Shown here piece by piece: positions 9,201-15,186 of a stretch of DNA of 36,670 nucleotides (positions within the stretch are counted from its first letter, which is position 1; each line of letters starts with the position of its first letter). The notes below the pieces were generated by a model. That model was not told the DNA's origin. It was given only the letters and a program-made list of their open reading frames with translations, and did no database searches. Origin of the DNA: Bodo saltans (taxonomy: Eukaryota; Euglenozoa; Kinetoplastea; Eubodonida; Bodonidae); the NCBI GenBank assembly GCA_001460835.1, contig CYKH01000162.1:5384-42053 (forward strand). The letters run 5' to 3'. The position numbers and the translations under genes were made by a program.

Positions 9201-9471
9201 TGCGGCAGCGGCGGCGGCAAATAAAAACCGCGCGGCCCAGTACGAACAAACGTCACAGAGCAACGGCTACGATGAGGAGTTTGCGTTTGAAGCACCGAAG
9301 AAAGCAGCCAGTCCGCCACCTCAGTCAGGTCGATCCAGCAACAACGGCAACCTAAACATTAGCAATCAGTCTTCGCAGCAACAAGCGGGTAGGAGCCCAA
9401 AGCCGAGCAACGCTGGAGGCCGCACTCCTCAGGCCCAACCAGTAGACCTCCGCACCTCGTACCAGTCCTAA
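6193..9471 (+). CDS. M64-peptidase-like / tetraspanin-like / EF-hand fusion membrane protein
   Basis: Domains in order (residues counted from ATG 6214): a low-complexity N-terminus with a His/Asp-rich tract (~80-104); an M64 (IgA-peptidase family) domain starting near NIVLVSSGYQGNED, with the metal motif present as HQIGH (359-363) followed by SDEF (369-372); a beta-sandwich-like region; a membrane region with five helices (~627-649, 673-694, 705-728, 735-761, 850-872); a Cys-rich loop (762-849) between the last two helices, as in the tetraspanin large loop; two EF-hands with canonical loops DKDGSGDISREE (910-921) and DADGNGNLSFEE (947-958); and an acidic, Ser/Asn/Gln-rich tail. The catalytic Glu of HExxH is Gln, so peptidase activity is doubtful. 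ATG 6193 is the first in frame, but its extra seven residues come from the duplication, so ATG 6214 is likely the native start. A 3' duplication truncates the tail at 9471; without it the frame runs to 9742 (1,137 aa). No signal peptide is visible. Extracellular M64 domain and cytosolic EF-hands are inferred from the helix count. Confidence 0.8.
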   Translation: MRHRRWVMISVDLDGTANVVGSRIVEGGAESQCATAQELEAMNTMSHPDHYVEVSFTPPTSSSSGVANTGIVFPTCTIVTRDPRLTHYQQHRHRGSDHHEHHHDDHDHDDQEKNNQPASSLQKNSLALRLPEGVLELSVSAVDHLVKQHQTPAGAAKATTRTSFTFKTTALQLGEPHHELRRTATELGNTVVTIPTSQLAATALQEVGNPSETFNIVLVSSGYQGNEDKGYFDNYDTVEFLNFLRNATTTVATQPSPFDVYYSTFNIYSVWFSSDERGASKPSQGISVQNNLECSFGPTVTSNLACNNNKVLLAASYAPTDPQRTLIVVLVRDTWSGGSGGGGIAVYSTESDTLLSASNRLGIALHQIGHAWAGVSDEFSYGYDETMHVTMKNCYWQSYNTPWQAYTDNRVVRESQLGCSFNNYYGPTGGNCVMARTTYPSFCPVCKFFTLDALYSKGMKLVTPTYPHLDETMYVTVNTAANLYVNQYLPVMINGVDGTNRFRTTWTVIFAGNTFQVAFNTYTYQFNFSAPGTYVVNVTIEDRTTIILDQNRQAYETRGGNGPTATLQQYSFRVVNVANAASTGCSSKVATGFGTSYCAICDAGKTCTYSYLNTATPRLSATVYHADLEGLEVWMVAVGIVFVVVGIIIFVVAWRVMNAHQESNPVEILPLTDNIMIVRGVLIAVQILVLLIATFTIIYCVYQYGQLTVFGQSILLGVIACAVVVWLGSYLGVVAAYYKSRSLLFVNFILLLLLFGCVLLFSILLVYTLTNVNNSGVIDQLSSEWQSAVESRPYDVCQLENYMQCSGFNSSCAAFALTSPQGSTFCPSNCASNTNTNPCLSYIQDFVKSHFGSASAGGWVLTALLLAALILSVLLGCAIKNRRNNVHRERRVRHATGQNILLPEEIAMLRKEFNKIDKDGSGDISREEFSLFYNAVMGTDLSPRELEEYFDKLDADGNGNLSFEEFLKVYVPHREPRRKSMVKPKNVVEISSSSSSSDEDEKNAAAAAANKNRAAQYEQTSQSNGYDEEFAFEAPKKAASPPPQSGRSSNNGNLNISNQSSQQQAGRSPKPSNAGGRTPQAQPVDLRTSYQS

Positions 9472-9584
9472 CATTAGCAATCAGTCTTCGCAGCAACAAG
9501 CGGGTAGGAGCCCACAGCCGAGCAACGCTGGAGGCCGCACTCCTCAGGCCCAACCAGTAGACCTCCGCACCTCGTACCAGTCCT
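9355..9584 (+). repeat. 115-bp direct tandem duplication at gene end
   Basis: Bases 9355-9469 and 9470-9584 are head-to-tail copies starting AACATTAGCAATCAGTCTTC. The only difference I see is AAAGCCG versus ACAGCCG. The junction creates the TAA at 9469-9471 that ends the current frame. Removing one copy restores an open frame through 9742. Confidence 0.95.
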
Positions 9585-9742
9585 CCCAGCCGTCCCAATA
9601 TCAACGCGCAGCGGCGCCACCTCCGCGACAAGACATGATGCACAACCCTGGTAATCGCAACACTAACAACAACAACAACAATTTCTACTCCAACACCAGC
9701 GATTTAGACCTTGACATCGAGATGGATGATGACTTCATGTAA
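9472..9742 (+). pseudogene. Displaced C-terminal tail of the M64-tetraspanin gene
   Basis: After the second 115-bp copy, the frame starting near 9577 continues as SSQPSQYQRAAAPPPRQ, an Asn-rich run, and an acidic end DLDLDIEMDDDFM before TAA at 9740-9742. Joined to the end of the upstream frame with one duplicate removed, the total is exactly divisible by three (1,138 codons with the stop from ATG 6214). This tail is therefore very likely the original C-terminus. Confidence 0.8.
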
Positions 9743-10290
9743 CACGCACAACAGGGGAACGAACGTTTTTACGCAAAGACGTAGTAGAACTGAAAAGCAA
9801 AAAGGAAACTGCCGGTTTAGCCAGTGATGAAAGGATTTGAGTTATGAACCGCAAGGTCCGTAGCAACACATTTCTTTTTTTATCGGAAAGGGAGGAGAGG
9901 CACGAACGGAATGAACAACTCGTCGCGTACCACTCGCAACAATTGTACACATCATGATTAGGGAACGAGGAACGAGAACCTCCGAGAAAGAAGAAGAGAC
10001 AAACGAAAACGAAGCAAAATCTCTCTCCCTTTTATTTTTCCAAATTCCTCCCAGCCGTCTTTTTTTTCACTTCCCTTCTATCTTCAACGGGCGTCATTGA
10101 CTCTTCCTAAATCTGGCCGACGCTGCCTGCTGGTTGCAGCGGCTAGGGAAACTTGATCGAAGAATGTGGTGTGACGGGTCTTGAAGATCGCGAATTAGTT
10201 CTCACAAGTGTTTGTTCATTGGAACCAAAACAGACCTATTACCCTTCGTTTCTTTGATGAGCCGGTTCTCTTTCAAAAAAAAAGGATAAA
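9743..10290. other. Intergenic spacer
   Basis: No supportable gene on either strand. It contains T-rich tracts near 10030-10090 and 10240-10275. A small inverted repeat, CGCTGC (10121-10126) with GCAGCG (10136-10141), could form a 6-bp hairpin of unknown meaning. Confidence 0.55.
10241..10261 (+). promoter_or_regulatory. Putative spliced-leader acceptor
   Basis: ACCCTTCGTTTCTTTGATGAG ends in AG at 10260-10261, 29 bases before ATG 10291. A second AG at 10283-10284 would leave only 6 bases and favour starting at ATG 10351 or 10354. Confidence 0.35.
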
Positions 10291-11364
10291 ATGTTTGCTT
10301 CTACTTATTGCAAAACGGAAAGAGAGGAATTTGCACGCCACAATAATAAAATGATGGCCAACCGAAGCACAACGAGTATCGCAGCAGATGCCGATCCCCA
10401 CCGTAGCACAATCCGAGTGCGTAACATTAGGGAGTCTGTCGTGTACCACCTCATGTTTGACGGCGATATCGGCCGACTCACTGGCGCGCTGCTCAAGCAG
10501 CATATCCAGTCCATCTGCGGCATCCCGACGGATCAGCAGATTCTAACGTTTAACAACTTCAACGTGACGAATGAAACCACCGGATTCGACCTTGGTCTGC
10601 ACGACGGCTGCACACTCCTTTTAGATACCATTGCGCGCACCACACGACGCAACTCAGCTGCCGCGGAAGATGCGTTCGGCACCGTCAGAGGCAGCAGCAC
10701 TGAGCCCTCCTCCACCCAGCAACCAGCGTCGTCAGGTCCAGTAGGTCGCCCAGCTGTCCTGCCGCCATCGAAGTCTAGGTTCGAGCGTGAAATGGAGTCC
10801 CTGCGACGCGACGACCCTCGCAGCGCCTCCGTCCAGCGCAATGCCGCTGCTGCTGGTGGTGGATATGGCTACACGAACAACGGTGGCGCGAGCCAGCACG
10901 TCGCTGGATTGAACGCATCGTCGTCTATCTTCCTTCCCACTACGACCAACCACGGCCTTGCCGGGTACCCGGCATCAGGTCTGTACGACGACGTTGATGT
11001 CGATGTGGAGATCACCGAGGAATCTGGCGTTCCGCTGTGGCAACCCACCAACTCAATCGATGTGGAAGAGAACCGTCTCCTTCAGCAGGACTATATTTGG
11101 AAGATGGAGCAAGTTCGGTTAGATGGAGCAAGTTCGGTTTGAAACCGAAAGAATGAACCCGAGCGAGAAATGCTGCGTCAGAAGCAAGAGCTGGACTACC
11201 AGGCGGAGCTTCTTGAGCGTGAGCGTATCGAGCTGGAGCGCAAGACCCACGGCGAGAAGTTGAAGTACGCGTCGCTTCAGACGACGTTGCACGACGAAAT
11301 GGCAATTGAGGCGAAAGTGTCGGCCATGACCGAAGAATCGGTCTATCGATCTCGATACATGTAA
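10291..11364 (+). pseudogene. Ubiquitin-like plus coiled-coil protein, broken by a 19-bp duplication
   Basis: The intact part of the frame is 10291-11142 (283 aa). Residues ~38-111 (STIRVRNIRES to GCTLLLDTIA) look like a ubiquitin-like beta-grasp domain, ending in the usual LxxGxTLxL-type strand. A Ser/Pro/Ala-rich linker follows, then an acidic patch (YDDVDVDVEITEE) and the start of a charged helix (EENRLLQQDYIWKMEQVR). An exact 19-bp duplication (11102-11139) inserts DGASSV and a TGA at 11140. Just past it, the same frame as the upstream part is again open, encoding EREMLRQKQELDYQAELLE and more coiled coil, ending at TAA 11362-11364. Removing one duplicate gives QVRFETERMN but then needs one further indel near 11156-11161 to reach the coiled coil. 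Start could be 10291, 10351 or 10354. Partner proteins unknown; a scaffold or ubiquitin-like adaptor role is only inference. Confidence 0.65.
11102..11139 (+). repeat. 19-bp exact tandem duplication
   Basis: AGATGGAGCAAGTTCGGTT occurs at 11102-11120 and again at 11121-11139 with no mismatch. It shifts the reading frame and leads directly into the TGA at 11140. Confidence 0.97.
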
Positions 11365-11495
11365 AACACCGCGTACGAGACAACGATGATGGTGTTTTAC
11401 TAAATCTAGGCAGTCCACTTTCTCACCGTCAACATCATTTTGGCCTTTTTTTGTACTTCAAACCTCTTTATCGACGTTTGTGCGGTGAGACAACA

Positions 11496-11660
11496 ATGTT
11501 CGATTTAGTCCCTTCTCTGTACTCGTATCACGTTTTGAAACACTGTACCTTTTGTCACGACATGACAACAGATAAAAGAAAGGTTGTGTGGTGTCCCGCT
11601 TGTGAACATTGGAAAAATATCACACAAGGTAAATCACTTAAGTCGTACTCAGTGCTGTGA
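11496..11660 (+). CDS. Possible 54-aa zinc-ribbon-like small protein
   Basis: From ATG 11496 to TGA 11658-11660. The sequence contains HCTFCHD and WCPACEHW, giving a CxxC...CxxC arrangement with twelve residues between the pairs, as in zinc ribbons. No homologue is recognised. It lies between two genes without a clear splice acceptor of its own and may be a chance frame in UTR. Low confidence. Confidence 0.2.
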   Translation: MFDLVPSLYSYHVLKHCTFCHDMTTDKRKVVWCPACEHWKNITQGKSLKSYSVL

Positions 11661-11663
11661 TGG

Positions 11664-11718
11664 ATTTTTATTTTGTTGAATTGTTGCATTCGAACGAACG
11701 AACAAACAACCAAAAAAG
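11664..11718 (+). promoter_or_regulatory. Possible spliced-leader acceptor
   Basis: A T-rich stretch at 11664-11690, then the first downstream AG at 11717-11718, about 108 bases before ATG 11827. Confidence 0.35.
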
Positions 11719-11826
11719 TCGTTGTCGAGCACCTCCGCAAGACTCAACAAGAAACGAAGAAAAAAAAAGAAGAAAAAAGAGAAGTAAGACAAATCATTAG
11801 ACAAGCGACACATTTTCTCAAGACAA

Positions 11827-12471
11827 ATGTCCCTCGATAAGCCATCCATCTCCCCCGAAGAGGCACTTCAGTTTACCCAACCAACAGAGGGCTTCCTCTG
11901 CAGCTTGGCTGCCAACACGTACGGCATTGAGTTCTTCAAATTTACCATCCGTGATATGGACTCCAACCGCGTTCTCTTTGATATCGAGCGAGAGCGTGAC
12001 GAGCTGCCTGCCCCTGGCTCGCTCTCCCCTGAGATGGAAGTTGCTTGCCGCTCCATTCGTTATCAATTCCCACCCTCGTTCCTCCGGCACCGCACCGTGG
12101 GCGCGAAGTTAGTGTTCGGTGTTGGTCCGCAACCCGTCCCCAACTTCCGCATGATTGAGCGCCACTATTTCAGAAACGTGTTGGTGAAGTCGTTTGACTT
12201 CGCCTTCGGGTTCTGCATCCCCAACTCCACCAACAGCTGGGAAGCTATTTATGATATGCCCGTCCTCAGCCCGGAATGGGAGGCCGCTATCATTCAGAAC
12301 CCTTTTGAAACCCGTAGCGACAGTTTTTACTTCGTGAATGGGCTCCTCGTCATGCACAACAAAGCAGAATACGCCTACTGTGCCCCAGAGCCGCATGATG
12401 TCGCGTTGCAGCAGCAACAGTATGCTGCTCAACAGTACGCGCAGCAGCAGCAAGAGCAGCAGTACCAGTGA
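11827..12471 (+). CDS. UNC119: UNC119-like lipid-binding chaperone (GMP-PDE delta family)
   Basis: A 214-aa protein. The opening [38 protein letters not shown] matches the UNC119 signature (TPEDVL...ITGDYLCSPE.N.Y.IDF..F.IRDMDS) in character and spacing, followed by VLFDIE and the beta-sandwich segments [25 protein letters not shown] and [20 protein letters not shown]. Such proteins form an immunoglobulin-like pocket that holds myristoylated N-termini and delivers them to cilia or flagella, with release by ARL3. It ends with a Gln-rich tail ([15 protein letters not shown]) that is not part of the fold. ATG 11827 is the first in frame and gives a family-typical N-terminus. Function in this organism is inferred from the family. 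Confidence 0.92.
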   Translation: MSLDKPSISPEEALQFTQPTEGFLCSLAANTYGIEFFKFTIRDMDSNRVLFDIERERDELPAPGSLSPEMEVACRSIRYQFPPSFLRHRTVGAKLVFGVGPQPVPNFRMIERHYFRNVLVKSFDFAFGFCIPNSTNSWEAIYDMPVLSPEWEAAIIQNPFETRSDSFYFVNGLLVMHNKAEYAYCAPEPHDVALQQQQYAAQQYAQQQQEQQYQ

Positions 12472-13113
12472 TCGTAGAGCTAGAGAGCCCACCGGAAGTG
12501 TGTTAGAAGGCCCCCCAGCTTCGCGTAGAAAGAGGTGCTTGTTGAGTGCGTCTTTGCTTTTATTTTTGTATCTTTTTACGTAAGGGGAGCTCAAGCAACT
12601 CAAAGGAAGGGATCATGTTTCGCGTTCTAGAAACGACCTACGATGATCCCGAGTAAGCACGAACCAAAACAAATACGCACCCTTCAAAGAGCTACACTCT
12701 ATCAAAGCATACCCAAAATCAAATCAAATCAACAAAAAGAGGCAGGAAGAATATTTTTCTTTTATTTACAACGATACCCCGTTGCGGATTCACATTTACC
12801 GTTCTTTCCCTGAAGAAGATCAATAAATGTGAAAGGTGTGTGTGCGTATGCGTGGAATGGGAAATCGACTATACGATGAAGAAGGGTTGTTGTGTCACTG
12901 GCGCCGATGACAGGTGTTTTTTCAGTTCTTGCTGATCTGTATTTCGGTTTCCCTGCGCTACTGCATTTTTCTCCCTTTTTCTCTTCTTGTTGACTTCAGT
13001 GAACGATAGTGTTTTTTTTTTTCCTACCATCACAACCGTCGTCGAGAGGATATCGCAAAAGGTCACCTATCAATCCTAATCCCAATTCGATTTTGTTTCC
13101 TTCTGCGTACTAT
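12472..13113. other. Intergenic spacer
   Basis: About 640 bases with no supportable gene. It holds the UNC119 3' UTR (T-rich near 12550-12580, A-rich near 12720-12740) and the splice signal for the TBC gene (12964-13022). No tRNA-like or repeat structure seen. Confidence 0.6.
12964..12999 (+). promoter_or_regulatory. Putative spliced-leader acceptor
   Basis: A long C/T tract (ATTTTTCTCCCTTTTTCTCT and on) ending CTTCAG at 12999. A second poly-T tract at 13011-13022 could serve an acceptor nearer to ATG 13114. Confidence 0.6.
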
Positions 13114-14948
13114 ATGGTTCAACCGACACGACCACCGCCAACAATCGTCCCCCCAGGGATTCCACTGCCAGTGCGCGGCGAAGGAGTGGCATACTATGTT
13201 CGTGGGTTAGAGGACCACCGCTTGACGTACCCGACACCGCTGAAACCTCGTGACGTCACGATAGATGATGGGTTTCGGCATCATCGCAGGCAGCAATCGC
13301 TGCTGAACAACGACAAAAACAAACACGAGGAAAGCCACAATGAACTCGACGATGCGCTCCTCGACGGTGTGGTTGGCAGTAGTGCTGGTGATACAAACAA
13401 GAGAAGAGTGGTATCCTCCTTCTCCTTAGCGTCGCTCGATCCTAGATTTCGGTTCTCCCTTCGTGAGGCAGACATTATTCAGAGGCTGGAGGTGGCAGAG
13501 AATGTCGTCATTGGACGGCATCCAGACGAGGGGCTTCGACAACTTGTGTGGCGGGGAGCTCCGCCAACTCATCGAGCTGAGTGTTGGAGAGTGCTTCTCG
13601 ACTTGTCACCTGCAAACGGCCGGCAAGAGGACCTTCGCCACACCCTGTTGACGCGAAAACGAGCAGAGTATCATGGGTTCGTGCAACGATACTACTACGG
13701 CACGCATCAGCACCACAGCTCTCAGATCACAGACTTGGCGGAGGCGTTAAGTGGGATGGACAGTCAGCCGTCGTCACCGTTTTTCTCATCTACGCCCCCA
13801 CCCCTTTCCAGCAGGGGACCACAAGAGCGACAGATTCTGCAACAACTCGCTCTGGATCTTCCTCGTCATAAGTTGTCCTTGTTTCACGACCCAAGAACCG
13901 TCACACGGCTTGAGCGAGTGTTATTCTTGTGGTCTCTGCGCCACCCAGCCGTTGGGTTTGTACAAGGCATTGATGATATTATGGTGCAGTTTTTCTTTGT
14001 GTTCCTTGGCGACGCGTTCGAGGAGCGCTACAAGCAATGGATGCTGGAACGGAGGGCTGCGGCGGTTGCGCTGCGAGAACAAAGAAACGACTACTGTCGA
14101 CATCGACTACGGCCACGACCACGAGGAATTCGGTCCAGCGCGAGCTTAGTTTTGACGACGACAACCAAGTAGCGTCACAGCAACATCATGTTGCAGCAGT
14201 ATCGTCGTCCTCGGCGCACAGCGGCAACAACAGTACAACCGATACATCATTCCCCAACTTTGCCTCGCCGCTTGTCTCTTCCGCCGCCGCGCCATCTCTT
14301 CTTGTGTTCCCAACACCCACCACCTCAGTGATGCAATCACTGAGTTGGCGTTCAGTCTTCTCACGCGACGATGCTGCCTTCTCCGCTACCCTTGATGCGC
14401 TGACATCCCAAGCGCTCGATGATGCTGAGGCGGATGCGTACTGGTGTGGAGGTCGAATGTTATCATGGGTGCAAGAAAATTTTGTTTCTCGTCAGCCTGG
14501 CCTTCTGCGCATGATGAACGACTTTAACGATTTGGTGAAGAGGATTGACCCTGTCCTCCACACGTACCTATGCGACGAGATGCTTGTGGCGCTTCCGCAG
14601 GCGTGTTTTCAATGGCTACACTGTATGCTGACGCGAGAGCTGCCAGGGCATTTGGTGTTACGCCTATGGGACACGTACTTGGCGATTGGGCCCGAAGGGT
14701 TTCGAGCATTTCATTTGTTCGTATGCTCCGCACTTTTACAGGACATTCGCAAGGAACTTCTTGGGGCTCCGTTTGATGTGATCATGACGACACTGAAGTC
14801 ACCGAAACCAGAAGAGGGCTGGGCGTTGCTGAACGTGGAATGGTTGGATGCGTTGATTGCTCAGGCGTATGTATTAAGTTTGAAGTACCCAACTCCAACA
14901 ACAATGTCGTCGTCGTCGGCAACGTCTCGTGGTGCATCGCTAGCTTGA
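13114..14948 (+). pseudogene. TBC-domain Rab GTPase-activating protein, frameshifted
   Basis: Two overlapping frames carry one TBC domain. Frame 1 (13114-14172) starts at ATG 13114, has RQLVWRGAPPTHRAECWRVLL (from ~143), the arginine-finger motif LALDLPR (D248, R251) and the glutamine finger in VGFVQG (Q284). Frame 3 (open from about 14037 to 14948) carries the second half: YWCGGRMLSWVQENF, LKSL-type helices around DFNDLVKRIDPVLHTYL, and LPGHLVLRLWDTYLAIGPEGF. The break lies in a low-complexity insert between about 14060 and 14170, where all three frames are open, so the exact site cannot be fixed. Both catalytic fingers are intact, which argues for a recent lesion or a base-calling error. 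TBC proteins speed GTP hydrolysis by Rabs in vesicle traffic; the order of motifs recalls the TBC1D22 group. The target Rab is unknown. Confidence 0.8.
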
Positions 14949-15133
14949 CTATGGTTCTGTTTTTGCACGACCTTTTGTCCATCGCGCATTACGTTTAGGG
15001 TACTTGTGTGTGGCTGTGCCGTGGGGGCTGTGGTCATTGTTGTGCTTTGCTCTCGTTGTGTCATTACAGACAACATTGTGCTCGCAAGCCGCGATTCAAA
15101 CTGTTTAATACGTTTCTTCTTCTAACGTGAGAT

Positions 15134-15153
15134 TGTTTTTTCTTTGTTCATAG
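15134..15153 (+). promoter_or_regulatory. Putative spliced-leader acceptor
   Basis: TGTTTTTTCTTTGTTCATAG ends in AG at 15153, leaving a 33-base 5' UTR before ATG 15187. Confidence 0.65.
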
Positions 15154-15186
15154 AGCAAATTTCACGCAAGAAAGAAGAAAAAGAGC

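Larger units (their letters stand above)
11365..11826. other. Intergenic spacer with a possible small ORF
   Basis: Mostly UTR-like: a T-rich stretch near 11440-11475, a GAAC/AAAC-rich stretch near 11690-11715 and an A-rich run at 11758-11778. The one item worth noting is a 54-codon ORF, listed separately. Confidence 0.5.
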
